Part shown: positions 1-8,160 of the stretch, piece by piece
How positions within the stretch are numbered: position 1 is the stretch's first letter
Layout of the letters: every line of letters starts with the position of its first letter
NCBI RefSeq assembly: GCF_003675385.1
Contig: NZ_RCWZ01000002.1
Span: 1,116,001 to 1,180,000 of the forward strand
Direction of reading: 5' to 3'
From: Mucilaginibacter kameinonensis
GTDB taxonomy: Bacteria; Bacteroidota; Bacteroidia; Sphingobacteriales; Sphingobacteriaceae
Length of the DNA: 64,000 bases
The notes under the pieces: generated by a model
Told to the model about the DNA's origin: nothing
Databases searched by the model: none
What the model saw: the letters and a program-made list of their open reading frames with translations, nothing else
Position numbers and translations under genes: made by a program

Positions 1-1770
1 ACCTTGAGGGGTTTTACGGCCGAGATTGCCGCCCGAAACGGCATCCAGTTCATAGCGGCCGGTCGCTCATCTGTTGATCCGGTGAATGTTGATCATTTTG
101 AAGTGTTAAAAGGCCCGTCGGCTACGTTGTTTGGCAACACGGTATCATCTTATGGTGGTGCCATCAATATGGTTACCAAGAAACCTACTGCGGAAACGAA
201 AGGTGAGATCACCTATTCGGCTGGAAGCTGGGGTTTAAACCGCGTTACTGCCGATATTAACACCCCGCTTAACCAGGAAAAAACCGCATTATTTCGTGTT
301 AATGCCGCTGTAAACAAACAACAAAGCTACCTCGTAAACGGCCATAACAACACTTTTACTATCGACCCGAGCCTGTTGTATAAGGTAAATGACCGCCTTA
401 CTTTGTCGGCCGATCTGGAAATTTACCACGAAGATCTTACCCGTGTGCCTTATATGCGGTACACCGGGTTGAATATCACCAACATTAATCAAAACCCTTT
501 AGATTATCGCACTTCACTTTACAGCGATGGGATCAACGCTGTGACCAATACCTTCCGTTCATATTTTGAGGCTAAATACAAGATCAATGATAGCTGGACA
601 TCGCAAACCAATATCTCTGTAAACAACGAAAAGGTTGCCAAAAGCTACCAGGCATATCCAACATTCATTAGCCCTACGCTCATAGAACGCGGAATCTCAT
701 TATTTGGCCCTATTACTACCATCAATACAGATGTTCAGCATAATTTAAAAGGCGATTTCAAGATCGGCAAGGTCCGTAACCGTCTGGTTTGGGGACTGGA
801 TTATATTCACACCAAAAGCGATTTTACCTATGCCAGCGCCACTATCGATACTATCGACATTACAAAATCATACGGCCCTGTTACGCAACCACTGGCTGAT
901 AAAGCTATTCAGAATGGCTTTACCGGATTATATCCTTCAGAATTTAACCAGTACGCTACCTACGCTTCTGATTTAGTAAATATTACAGACAGGCTGATGA
1001 CGCTGGTTAGCTTACGTGTCGACCGGTATCAGCTTAAAGGCAATGGTGGATATAGCCAAACATCACTTACCCCAAAATTGGGTTTAATATATCAACCCGT
1101 TAAAGACCAGGTATCCATTTTTGGTAATTACATGAGCGGTTTTACCAACAATGGCCCAATTGTGCAGCCCGACGGTACGCGAATTGTTTTGAAACCGGAA
1201 CATGCTTTTCAATGGGAAGGTGGTGTTAAAGTAAGTACAGCCAATAACAGGCTTTCGGCAACGGTAAGTTACTACAACATTGATGTGCGCGACGCTTTGC
1301 GTTACGATAACGCCAATTTTACCTATCAGGACGGTAAGCAAAAAAGCCAGGGAGCAGAGGTAAGCATTGTTGCTAACCCTGTAGAGGGCCTTAACCTCAT
1401 TGCGGGATATGTTTACAACAAAAATCAATACATCCGCGCTACATCCGGCGAGGGTAAGGATGTAACCGGTACGCCAAGAAATGTGGCCAATTTTTGGGGT
1501 AGCTATAAATTTCAACCTGGCACTTTACTGCAGGACTTTGGTTTTGGCGTAGGTGGTAACTATGCTCAAAAAAGCTATTATGATCTGGGCAATACCATCG
1601 TGATCCCGTCATTTGTACTGGTGAATGCTATCGTGTTTTATGAACAGCCTAAATGGCGTTTGGGGATTGCTGCCAATAATATCGGTAATGAAAAATACTG
1701 GTCGCCGTCGTTTACAGCTAATCCGCAGCCTTTGCGCCAGCTGATTGCCTCAGCTTCATTTAAGTTTTAA
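1..1770 (+). CDS. TonB-dependent siderophore receptor, 5' partial
   Basis: Outer-membrane receptor that imports ferric siderophores, or a similar ligand, using TonB energy. The reading frame is open from base 1, so the N-terminus (signal peptide, any carboxypeptidase-like domain, TonB box) lies outside the window; the first in-frame start-like codon, TTG at 4, is not the real start. The visible part begins in the plug domain, with the MRGF element of siderophore receptors, then VLKGPSATLFG and GGAINMVTKKP. About 500 residues of alternating hydrophobic and polar barrel strands follow, ending in ASFKF with a terminal aromatic residue as in outer-membrane barrels. The ligand cannot be told from sequence. 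A small Fur-like winged-helix gene follows. The family call is very secure. Confidence 0.93.
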   Translation, partial: TLRGFTAEIAARNGIQFIAAGRSSVDPVNVDHFEVLKGPSATLFGNTVSSYGGAINMVTKKPTAETKGEITYSAGSWGLNRVTADINTPLNQEKTALFRVNAAVNKQQSYLVNGHNNTFTIDPSLLYKVNDRLTLSADLEIYHEDLTRVPYMRYTGLNITNINQNPLDYRTSLYSDGINAVTNTFRSYFEAKYKINDSWTSQTNISVNNEKVAKSYQAYPTFISPTLIERGISLFGPITTINTDVQHNLKGDFKIGKVRNRLVWGLDYIHTKSDFTYASATIDTIDITKSYGPVTQPLADKAIQNGFTGLYPSEFNQYATYASDLVNITDRLMTLVSLRVDRYQLKGNGGYSQTSLTPKLGLIYQPVKDQVSIFGNYMSGFTNNGPIVQPDGTRIVLKPEHAFQWEGGVKVSTANNRLSATVSYYNIDVRDALRYDNANFTYQDGKQKSQGAEVSIVANPVEGLNLIAGYVYNKNQYIRATSGEGKDVTGTPRNVANFWGSYKFQPGTLLQDFGFGVGGNYAQKSYYDLGNTIVIPSFVLVNAIVFYEQPKWRLGIAANNIGNEKYWSPSFTANPQPLRQLIASASFKF

Positions 1771-1781
1771 CCTTTATCACA

Positions 1782-1817
1782 CGCCGGTCGGAGAGGAATC
1801 TCTGGCCGGTATTTTTT
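1782..1817 (+). terminator. Intrinsic terminator after the TonB receptor
   Basis: A GC-rich interrupted hairpin: CCGG and GAGA on the left pair with TCTC and CCGG on the right, with a three-base internal loop, followed by a T6 run. It starts 12 bases after the receptor stop codon, as expected for transcript termination. Confidence 0.7.
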
Positions 1818-1851
1818 AATAACCAAACACTAATGCCTGATTGCACCTGCT

Positions 1852-2097
1852 ATGCATGATTTGATTAATGAAATAAAGTTACGACCCATATCACAGGTTA
1901 TTTTAAAATACCTGATGGATCACCGGGAGCCTGTGGATGCCGAAACCATTTGGTTGGATGTGAAAGCTAACGGGGCTACTTTTAGTATAGGCTCAATTTA
2001 CGGACACTTAAAGCGGATGGAGGATGCGGGAATTATTGCCAAAGTACCTAAAACTGACCGGAAAGCTTTATACCAATACATATCTTCAAATGCTTAA
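1852..2097 (+). CDS. Minimal Fur-like winged-helix DNA-binding protein
   Basis: An 81-residue protein that is essentially one winged helix. The pattern (ILKYLMDHREPVDAETIW, then FSIGSIYGHLKRMEDAGII, then a basic wing) follows the N-terminal DNA-binding domain of Fur-family repressors, where the recognition helix reads as A/S-x-x-x-Y-x-x-L. The usual C-terminal Fur dimerisation domain, with its His/Cys metal ligands, is absent; there is no cysteine, and the few histidines sit within the helix region. Function is unknown, but its place directly after a siderophore receptor suggests iron-linked regulation. A PadR- or MarR-like origin is the alternative. The start is the ATG at 1852. Confidence 0.6.
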   Translation: MHDLINEIKLRPISQVILKYLMDHREPVDAETIWLDVKANGATFSIGSIYGHLKRMEDAGIIAKVPKTDRKALYQYISSNA

Positions 2098-2335
2098 CAA
2101 GATATCAGGTTGGCTTCACCTGGTTAAATCCTGTTATTCACCTCCGAAGAATAAGGGTGTGAAGGCATTGGTAATCACTGAATTTCGACGTTGCTAAGTA
2201 ATATTGCGAAATATAGTGATTGTAAATAAGTGTTGTTTTTATTTAAGTATTTGATTTTTAGTGTGATATGTGTTTGGCCTCTGTTTGGCAATGGGTGGTG
2301 TAAATTAAAAAGCATCAACCGAAAGCAAAGCCAAC

Positions 2336-2500
2336 ATGAAAACATTATCTACCGTAAAAAGAAACCTCATCTCAGTTTTTAAATATCTTTTCATACCCCA
2401 TAAAACGCTTTCGCCCGGGGAAAGGGCTGCCTGTATTAAAGGAGAGCTGATATCGATATACCTGATCGCTATCAGATTGTATTATGTGATCTATAATTGA
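2336..2500 (+). CDS. Small basic hypothetical protein, 54 aa
   Basis: An ATG-to-TGA frame reading MKTLSTVKRNLISVFKYLF at the start and ending with the hydrophobic stretch ELISIYLIAIRLYYVIYN. It is basic at the N-terminus with an amphipathic or membrane-associating C-terminus. No family is recognised. It lies 25 bases before the next gene in the same direction, which mildly supports it. The long upstream gap (2098-2335) shows no other gene. Being short and unsupported by homology, it may not be real. Confidence 0.4.
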   Translation: MKTLSTVKRNLISVFKYLFIPHKTLSPGERAACIKGELISIYLIAIRLYYVIYN

Positions 2501-2525
2501 TGTTGGATTTGTACTTTTATCCTTG

Positions 2526-2861
2526 ATGACTCAAGAGGAAGTAGATTATATAATAAGTCATTTCAATAGCCTGATTAGTGAGCCGGAGCTGATTGCTTTG
2601 AAACACCATTTCTATGTGGGCGAAATCAACGGAAATAATTTACGTAAACGATGGTACCTGGAAAATAAAAGGATTACCGAAGACCCGGAAATATTAAAAT
2701 TACTGGATGATGGTTACGAGCAGCTTCGATTAAGGGCTGCTGAAAATGCATTGAAAAACCATCCTGATAAAGTGTATTTTAACAGATGTGAGATATGTGG
2801 TAAAGTTGCCCGTACACCTCTCGCCAGGCAATGCCGGTTTTGTGGCCATGACTGGCACTAA
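2526..2861 (+). CDS. Hypothetical protein with C-terminal zinc ribbon
   Basis: A protein of 111 residues from the ATG at 2526; a TTG just upstream (2523) would add one residue. The N-terminal 80 residues are helical and charged with no recognised domain. The last 25 residues hold CEICGK and CRFCGHDWH, two CxxC pairs that should bind one zinc ion as a ribbon. This looks like a small nucleic-acid- or protein-binding protein. It converges on the DUF4287 gene, whose stop begins only three bases away. Confidence 0.6.
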   Translation: MTQEEVDYIISHFNSLISEPELIALKHHFYVGEINGNNLRKRWYLENKRITEDPEILKLLDDGYEQLRLRAAENALKNHPDKVYFNRCEICGKVARTPLARQCRFCGHDWH

Positions 2862-2863
2862 GT

Positions 2864-3088
2864 CTACTCGCTGTCTTCGTTCTTAATCCCTTTCAATAAA
2901 GCGTAAATAGCCATGGCATGACCATGCCCCAGTTCAAAATCTGCCTTAAGCCAATTGGTGACGTCGCCGGCTTTTGCAAGCAGGTCGCCATTTTTTGTAA
3001 AACCTTTTTCTTCGGCCAATTGCCTGAAATCGGCCGGCCCTTTGCCCGTTTTCTCTTTTATTGTTTTTAAATATCCCTGGAATGACAT
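2864..3088 (-). CDS. DUF4287 domain-containing protein
   Basis: A compact protein of 74 residues starting MSFQGYLKTIKEKTGKGPAD and continuing through a region ending GHGHAMAIYALLKG, which is the full DUF4287 pattern. The start is placed at the ATG at 3088; a longer in-frame extension to 3151 would overlap the next gene and matches nothing in the family. Biochemical function is unknown. It lies downstream of the multihaem cytochrome on the same strand and may be cotranscribed with it. Confidence 0.82.
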   Translation of the reverse strand: MSFQGYLKTIKEKTGKGPADFRQLAEEKGFTKNGDLLAKAGDVTNWLKADFELGHGHAMAIYALLKGIKNEDSE

Positions 3089-3131
3089 GGTGGTTATGTT
3101 TTGAGTAAATTTAAAATTACAAATACAAAAA

Positions 3132-4349
3132 TTACACCCCTTTTTTGCCATTTACAAAATCGAGAATCTTTTTGGTCTCCTCCGGATAAATGCCAATGTA
3201 ATGGCTCCTCACCATATACGGCACTTTCATTTTGCTTTGGGCAGCCTCGAGCCTGATCACGTTTGATGCCTTATTTGGCATGTGGCAATCAATACAATAT
3301 GTTTTTATAGCCGTACCCATTTGCGGTGCCAGTTTGCAAAAATTATGATTAGCCTCACTGTGGCAGCTCAGACATTTTTGCGTGTAGGTTACCATACTTT
3401 GAGGCTGACTTACGTGTGGGTTGTGGCAATTACCACAATCCATTTTGCTCATGGTGTAGCACTTGCTGGCTATCAGCAAATCATATTGGTTACCATGAAC
3501 GTCGGGCATATTGCTGCCGGGTATTACACGCGGTTGGGTACGGTCTTTTAGCAAGGTATCGCCCATTTCAAACTCAAATGATGAGCGTTGCGGGATATTT
3601 TTATTGCCCGAGTGACAAACCGCGCAAGCATCCATTTTTTGCGTGCGCGATAATGATGCGTAAGTGGCAATATATTTTGCCTTTTTATCATCGGGGTTGT
3701 CGGTATGGTAGTTAACGTGATTGGCTGCAGGGCCATGACAACGCTCACAATCGATACCATAAATGAGGGAAGCTTTTTCAAAGCCGAAATCGCCAGCCTG
3801 CGGCGGAAGTTCTTTTACGTACGAACTATGGCATTCCAGGCATCTGCGCAAAATAGGGCGACCGAAATTCATACGATCGGGCAAATAACCAGGACTATTG
3901 GCCCAATTATGGATAGTCGCAAAATAGGATACCGGTAGTTCATAAAGCATTTTGCCTTTCCAATACATGTAGGTTTGGGCTTTGCCGTTGCCAATGGAAA
4001 CATCAAAAGGTTCGGCTTCGGTTTCTTTTCCGTTGAGATAACCAACCTGGTAAAGGCTGTCATTGCGCTTTTTCATTATTATTTTCTGGCCCATGCCAAA
4101 CTCAAACGTATTGGAATCTTTGGCAAAGCTGCCCCGGATGTTATGAATATTAGCCAACTGCGATGTTTGAAAATGCGCGGTGTGCAGAAAGGAACTGTAA
4201 ACATCACTATGGCATTTTTTACAACTCTCAGATCCGGCGTAAATTTCGCCCCTCGGATCGGCAGGAGTTGAGTTATAGCACTGGGTTAAAATGAAACTTA
4301 AGGGTATAAGAGCAATAAGAGCTAAAAAAGAGTATCTTTTTTTGAGCAT
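3132..4349 (-). CDS. Seven-haem c-type cytochrome lipoprotein
   Basis: Periplasm-facing electron carrier anchored by lipid. The N-terminus is a lipoprotein signal (hydrophobic core, lipobox LTQC, Cys24). Seven CxxCH haem-c motifs are visible at about residues 43 (CKKCH), 170 (CLECH), 201 (CERCH), 242 (CAVCH), 305 (CGNCH), 326 (CLSCH) and 352 (CIDCH). Extra histidines such as those in CHNPH and NYHTD could be distal ligands. The layout resembles the cytochrome c554/NrfB-type multihaem superfamily. The redox partner is not evident from the neighbours. The ccmB and ccmC genes near the end of the window belong to a pathway that would attach its haems. Confidence 0.85.
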   Translation of the reverse strand: MLKKRYSFLALIALIPLSFILTQCYNSTPADPRGEIYAGSESCKKCHSDVYSSFLHTAHFQTSQLANIHNIRGSFAKDSNTFEFGMGQKIIMKKRNDSLYQVGYLNGKETEAEPFDVSIGNGKAQTYMYWKGKMLYELPVSYFATIHNWANSPGYLPDRMNFGRPILRRCLECHSSYVKELPPQAGDFGFEKASLIYGIDCERCHGPAANHVNYHTDNPDDKKAKYIATYASLSRTQKMDACAVCHSGNKNIPQRSSFEFEMGDTLLKDRTQPRVIPGSNMPDVHGNQYDLLIASKCYTMSKMDCGNCHNPHVSQPQSMVTYTQKCLSCHSEANHNFCKLAPQMGTAIKTYCIDCHMPNKASNVIRLEAAQSKMKVPYMVRSHYIGIYPEETKKILDFVNGKKGV

Positions 4350-4487
4350 TGTTTACGGTTATCTGGCTGGTTATAAATTGGTTTTGATTTTTTGGGAAAC
4401 CCGGTAAAATCTAATTCCAATTTAAATCAATATTTATATAAAACAAATGCTAAAACAGGTAGTAGAGGTGATGTAGGGGAGGATGTG

Positions 4488-4520
4488 GGATTTCGGAATT
4501 GGGAATTTCGATTTCGGGGG
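4488..4520. repeat. Iterated GATTTCGG-type word repeat
   Basis: A short stretch repeating versions of GGGATTTCG/GGAATTTCG between the nucleotidyltransferase stop and the cytochrome gene. The same words recur at 17531-17551, 18683-18703 and 45349-45384, so it belongs to a dispersed low-complexity intergenic repeat. Confidence 0.5.
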
Positions 4521-4521
4521 G

Positions 4522-5004
4522 TTAGTTGTTTCCGTCTCTTAATTTACGAATCTGTTCGAGAGCTATGATATCCAGTTGGTCTTTCGGTCTGTTTATAACA
4601 CGTTTGTTTTCTATCAACTGGTTGATGTGCAGGAACGGTACTTGTACACCTTCAATTTCTGCAACTGAGGCCATGTCCAGGCATTCATCAAACGTGTAAC
4701 CTTCTAAACCTTTCATGTCAATTAGAATATCTAATTTGAGGCTATTATTAAGTTGAAAGTCAGTCCAGCCTGGTACAAATTGCATGTATTCTATCATGGG
4801 ATAGTCGCCCATATCGCAACCTATGAAAGCTTTGCGTAGTTGTTGTCTGTTTTGAAGGGTGTCTTTTATCCAGATATCAAGGTCTCCGGTAAAGCGCTGA
4901 TAGCCATGAAGGTTGATGGCGAATCCGCCAACCATGATATATTGAACGTTAAAGTCCTGAAGCGCTTTCCAAAAACTTAATATTTCTTCGTCAAATACAT
5001 CCAC
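4522..5004 (-). CDS. Nucleotidyltransferase-fold protein (MNT-like)
   Basis: A protein of 160 residues with the pol-beta-type nucleotidyltransferase signature MVGGFAINLHGYQRFTGDLD, i.e. a GG followed by a DxD metal pair (DLD). A later acidic residue in LKLDILIDMKG supplies the third likely metal ligand. Such proteins transfer NMP to a protein or small-molecule target, and many act as toxins or antitoxins. The start is GTG at 5004; the nearby ATG is out of frame. Only one codon (TTT) separates it from the stop of the 54-aa gene upstream, and both are in the same frame, suggesting tight coupling. The target is unknown. Confidence 0.75.
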   Translation of the reverse strand: MDVFDEEILSFWKALQDFNVQYIMVGGFAINLHGYQRFTGDLDIWIKDTLQNRQQLRKAFIGCDMGDYPMIEYMQFVPGWTDFQLNNSLKLDILIDMKGLEGYTFDECLDMASVAEIEGVQVPFLHINQLIENKRVINRPKDQLDIIALEQIRKLRDGNN

Positions 5005-5007
5005 AAA

Positions 5008-5172
5008 TTATTTGCTGATAAATGGTTTATGCACTATGGAGGCTTTGCTCATGGTTTGCTGTATTTTGTATAAACGAGTAGCCATTTCAAAACGTTCTTT
5101 ATAGCTTCGTTTCAACCCTTCTTTTAAGAGTTCAATTTCAGCATCGCTAAGTGTTTGCTTGTTTTTGTCCAT
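5008..5172 (-). CDS. Small partner of the nucleotidyltransferase, 54 aa
   Basis: The frame runs from ATG at 5172 to TAA at 5008. The product starts MDKNKQTLSDAEIELLKEGL and is highly charged, predicted helical, with a basic C-terminus. It has no recognised domain. It sits immediately upstream of the nucleotidyltransferase in the same frame, with one sense codon between its stop and the next start. This two-gene layout (small helical protein plus nucleotidyltransferase) recalls toxin-antitoxin modules, but no function is shown. Confidence 0.62.
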   Translation of the reverse strand: MDKNKQTLSDAEIELLKEGLKRSYKERFEMATRLYKIQQTMSKASIVHKPFISK

Positions 5173-5250
5173 ACTGTGACTAATCAAATTTATGAAAAAA
5201 TAAGCTTTAAGGCAAAATTAGAGAAGGGGCGCTTGGTTAGCATCAGATAA

Positions 5251-5285
5251 CAGATTTACGAAGTTTTTAAAACTCCGTAAATCTG
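5251..5285 (-). terminator. Palindromic terminator shared with 45397-45429
   Basis: Two 17-base arms around a central T pair with a single mismatch; the core reads TTACGAAGTTTT T AAAACTCCGTAA. It lies just after the stop of the NIPSNAP gene on the minus strand. Nearly the same core (TTACGAAGTTTT T AAAACTTCGTAA) follows the HxlR gene at 45397-45429, so it is both a likely terminator and a dispersed repeat. Confidence 0.65.
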
Positions 5286-5306
5286 AAAAAATAACACCGA
5301 AAAAAA

Positions 5307-6098
5307 TTATATCTGCGAATACGCAGTAGGTACCAGCATAGTTGAAGTTATTTTATTAACCAACAGTGCATCGGCATATTCGGGTACGGCGCTGATCTTT
5401 TTCCATTCAGGGTCGCTGCCAAAGGCTTTCCAATGGGCGCTTTTTGCTTCCATATCATCAAATGTGATCATATAGGTAAGATTAGGCCTTTGCGGACCGA
5501 TAACCGTTTCGCCCCAAAAAACAGGTTTGAAACCGAGGCGTTTAAATACATCTATTTCGCCCTCCTCGTTAAACATTTCAATCTTCTTTTTCCCGGCGGC
5601 CTCGGTGGCGCTTTGGTACTGTCGCAATTCAAAAATCCTTGCCTTATTTTCCGGCACTTCCAGGTGTGGCATGTGTACAAATGCTTTTAATAATGAGCTT
5701 TCAATACGCTCATAAGCGGGGGATGCAGCCGGGGCGTTCAGATAGGCCGCCCCTTTAGCCTGTAATTGGGCATCGGTGTCAAAGCTTTCTGTCACCGAGT
5801 TGAAATGGGCGATACTGTTAAATTGTATCAATACAAAAAGCCTGGTTTGGCTTTCGGGTTTCATTTCAGTAAATACGCCTACATGTTTTACGCCCAAATG
5901 ATTAAGCGCCGGTATAGCGGTATCTCTCAAAAAATCTTCAACAAGCTTTTGTTGTTCCGGACTTTTGAGGTTGTACACTCTTAGCTCATAATACTCGGTA
6001 GTTTTAAGGGCGGTTTCTGTAGCGTTGCTCATAGCGGGTAAAACAGTTGCGGTTACACCGGTTAACAGGGTTGATTTAACAAAGGAGCGCCTTTTCAT
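5307..6098 (-). CDS. NIPSNAP family protein with Tat-type signal
   Basis: A secreted protein of 263 residues. The N-terminus MKRRSFVKSTLLTG with a following hydrophobic stretch is a twin-arginine-like signal, so export as a folded protein is likely. Two NIPSNAP ferredoxin-like repeats follow: one opens with YYELRVYNLKSPEQ and the second with RIFELRQYQSATEAAG. The family is widespread in Bacteroidota and its biochemical role is unknown. It stands alone, with a strong palindrome after the stop. Confidence 0.85.
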   Translation of the reverse strand: MKRRSFVKSTLLTGVTATVLPAMSNATETALKTTEYYELRVYNLKSPEQQKLVEDFLRDTAIPALNHLGVKHVGVFTEMKPESQTRLFVLIQFNSIAHFNSVTESFDTDAQLQAKGAAYLNAPAASPAYERIESSLLKAFVHMPHLEVPENKARIFELRQYQSATEAAGKKKIEMFNEEGEIDVFKRLGFKPVFWGETVIGPQRPNLTYMITFDDMEAKSAHWKAFGSDPEWKKISAVPEYADALLVNKITSTMLVPTAYSQI

Positions 6099-6271
6099 AG
6101 GAGGTTTAATTGTTTGGCTAAGATAGGCTTTTCGGCAAAAATGCGGCGCGGCTGTTGTATGTTTTTGAAAACGAAAGCATCATCTAATTGTAATACAAAG
6201 GCATCTGATTTTGGCCGGCTTGCAAATTTCTCTAATTTGGTCACCTGCCTTTTGCAGATCATCTATTTATT

Positions 6272-6958
6272 ATGAGCCAGCTATTATTACCCGCCTCTGT
6301 ATTCGATTTTATGAGGCAACTGAAACAGAACAATAACCGCGAATGGTTTGCACAAAATAAAGAAGCTTATCAGCTGCAACTGGAATATGTGGAGACTTTT
6401 ACTGAAGGGTTATTGAATTTGGTTAATACGCATGACGTAATTGAAACGCCTACCGCAAAAAAGGCGCTGCACCGTATTTACCGCGATATCCGTTTCTCAA
6501 AAGATAAAACACCTTTTAAAAGCAATTGGAGCGGCGGTTTTAAACGTGCAGGCAAACATCGCAGGGGTGGGTACTATTTTCACCTGGAACCGGGAAATAC
6601 TTTTATAGGAGGAGGTTTTTGGGCGCCTAACACGCCTGATCTTAAACGGATCCGCGACGATATCGCCTTTGATCCATCGCCTTTAAAGCAGATCATAAAC
6701 AGTAAGGAATTTAAAACTGTTTTTGGTGTGTTGGAGGGAGAGCAGCTTAAAACAACCCCCAAAGGTTACGCCGCCGATGATGATGCCATTGAGCTTTTGA
6801 GGTATAAACAGTTTTTAGTTAGACGACGCTTTACCGACGCCGAAGCTTTAAGTCCGGATTTTGTAAAACAGGCTTCTGACACTTTTAAAAGTATGCGCCC
6901 GTTTTTTGATTACATGAGTGATGTGCTCACCGCAAATTTAAACGGGGAAGAGGATTAG
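6272..6958 (+). CDS. DUF2461 domain-containing protein
   Basis: A protein of 228 residues covering the whole DUF2461 (TIGR02453) family. Visible blocks are FDFMRQLKQNNNREWFAQNK near the start, RIYRDIRFSKDKTPFKSNW in the middle and GGYYFHLEPGNTFIGGG after it. Most members are single-domain proteins of about this length. Function is unknown. It is monocistronic, with the next gene convergent. Confidence 0.88.
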   Translation: MSQLLLPASVFDFMRQLKQNNNREWFAQNKEAYQLQLEYVETFTEGLLNLVNTHDVIETPTAKKALHRIYRDIRFSKDKTPFKSNWSGGFKRAGKHRRGGYYFHLEPGNTFIGGGFWAPNTPDLKRIRDDIAFDPSPLKQIINSKEFKTVFGVLEGEQLKTTPKGYAADDDAIELLRYKQFLVRRRFTDAEALSPDFVKQASDTFKSMRPFFDYMSDVLTANLNGEED

Positions 6959-6980
6959 CCGAACCCTTTATGGGGGCGAC

Positions 6981-7301
6981 TTACTTATGCCCGGTTGACC
7001 CGTCGTTAGCTTCCGTGATCTTGCTGAGGTTGTAGTGCATTTGGCCGTTATGCTCTTCGCCTTTGAGCAGGCCTTTGTTAAACAGGTCGGCCAGGGTGGT
7101 TTTAACCAGAGCGGTAAGCTGCTCATTTACAATGCCGGGCTGCAGGCTTTCCAGCTCTTTTAATACCCTGTCTGCCGTACCTTCGCCAATCTGGGCCAGC
7201 GCGTAAATAGCTTTGTTTTGCTGGGTATCCTGCGTATCGAAATGCGCGGGGATATGCAACGGTTTATATTCTTCCCTGAATTCTTCGTCGGATAATGCCA
7301 T
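6981..7301 (-). CDS. Hypothetical protein, possible winged-helix fold
   Basis: A protein of 106 residues beginning MALSDEEFREEYKPLHIPAH. The middle (AIYALAQIGEGTADRVLKEL, then LADLFNKGLLKGEEHNGQMH) has the spacing of a helix-turn-helix plus wing, as in small regulators. No named family is recognised and it lacks cysteines. It converges on the DUF2461 gene. Function unknown. Confidence 0.6.
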   Translation of the reverse strand: MALSDEEFREEYKPLHIPAHFDTQDTQQNKAIYALAQIGEGTADRVLKELESLQPGIVNEQLTALVKTTLADLFNKGLLKGEEHNGQMHYNLSKITEANDGSTGHK

Positions 7302-7418
7302 GATAGTAAGTTTATTATCTTATTAACAAATGTCGTCGGGGTTTGTGTGGCATGTTTCAAAACAATAAACGCGGGCATATGGCCCGCGCTCAGTTTAATT
7401 TATAAGATAGTTTTAGCA

Positions 7419-7574
7419 TTAAACAGTTGATGGGTTTCTGATAATGCCCAGTAAAAATGAAATTACGGCAATTACCAATAATGCATGTATTAAACCTGTT
7501 GCCGAGTAGGCAAAAACGCTGATCGCCCATCCTATAATCAGGATTACCGCGATGATATACAATAGTGATCTCAT
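7419..7574 (-). CDS. lmo0937-like small membrane protein, 51 aa
   Basis: Frame from ATG at 7574 to TAA at 7419. The product begins MRSLLYIIAVILIIGWAISV and consists of two hydrophobic helices separated by a short YSATGLIH turn. This matches the small lmo0937-type inner-membrane protein family common in Bacteroidota and Firmicutes, whose members are about 50 residues. Function is unknown; relatives are often stress induced. Confidence 0.75.
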   Translation of the reverse strand: MRSLLYIIAVILIIGWAISVFAYSATGLIHALLVIAVISFLLGIIRNPSTV

Positions 7575-7731
7575 AGTTTGATGTTTTTAGTTTGTTATAT
7601 AAACTACTTTAAAAACCATGCCATAAATCATTCTTTATGTAAAAATATTATTTATACTGACAGTGAATTAATTTTAGCGAAATGTGTTTTGTGGCATCCC
7701 TATTGTTATATTTTGCGGATAAACCTGCATT

Positions 7732-8067
7732 ATGAAACCTTTTTTCGTAACCACCGCCAATAACCTGTCACTTGTAATCATGCCCGAAAGTGAGGCGCAT
7801 GCCGACGGGCACCCGTTTTTAACTTATACCTACAGTATTTTCCGGCGCGATGACTCGATTCTTGCCAGGCTAAACCAACCCGACAGGCTTTTGCTGCCAA
7901 ATAAGAAAACCAATCCTGATTATCTCGGGTATGTCAGCTTTGAGCAGCCGGGCAAAGTGTTTAGTTATTTTGCTGATGGCGAACACGAGCTATCATACGA
8001 CGAAGTAGTGGATGTGATTGAAGAGATCAATCATTTTAGGGACACGCCACAATTATGGACGATTTAA
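7732..8067 (+). CDS. Hypothetical protein, 111 aa
   Basis: Soluble acidic protein beginning MKPFFVTTANNLSLVIMPES, without signal peptide, cysteines or recognised motifs. A YDEVVDVIEEINHFRD helix lies near the C-terminus. It is flanked by a convergent gene and a strong two-way terminator. No function can be proposed. Confidence 0.6.
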   Translation: MKPFFVTTANNLSLVIMPESEAHADGHPFLTYTYSIFRRDDSILARLNQPDRLLLPNKKTNPDYLGYVSFEQPGKVFSYFADGEHELSYDEVVDVIEEINHFRDTPQLWTI

Positions 8068-8101
8068 AGTTAGATGTTCACATATTACTCCCATAAAAAT
8101 G

Positions 8102-8137
8102 AACAGAGGCGCTAAGGAAAATCCTTGCGCCTCTGTT
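8102..8137. terminator. Bidirectional terminator between convergent genes
   Basis: AACAGAGGCGC-T-AAGGA pairs with TCCTTGCGCCTCTGTT with one bulged base. It lies between the stop codons of the 111-aa gene (+) and the GH76 gene (-), and T-rich sequence follows it on the plus side. Confidence 0.75.
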
Positions 8138-8160
8138 TGTAAATAACAAGAGTTATTTTT

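Noticed and set aside
1084..1515. 143-aa open frame antisense to the TonB receptor
   Set aside because: Shadow of barrel coding sequence.
2098..2335. Possible riboswitch or RNA gene upstream of the 54-aa gene
   Set aside because: No conserved fold or strong hairpin could be recognised.
4488..4520. CRISPR-like repeats among the iterated words
   Set aside because: Units are contiguous, short and degenerate, with no unique spacers and no cas genes.
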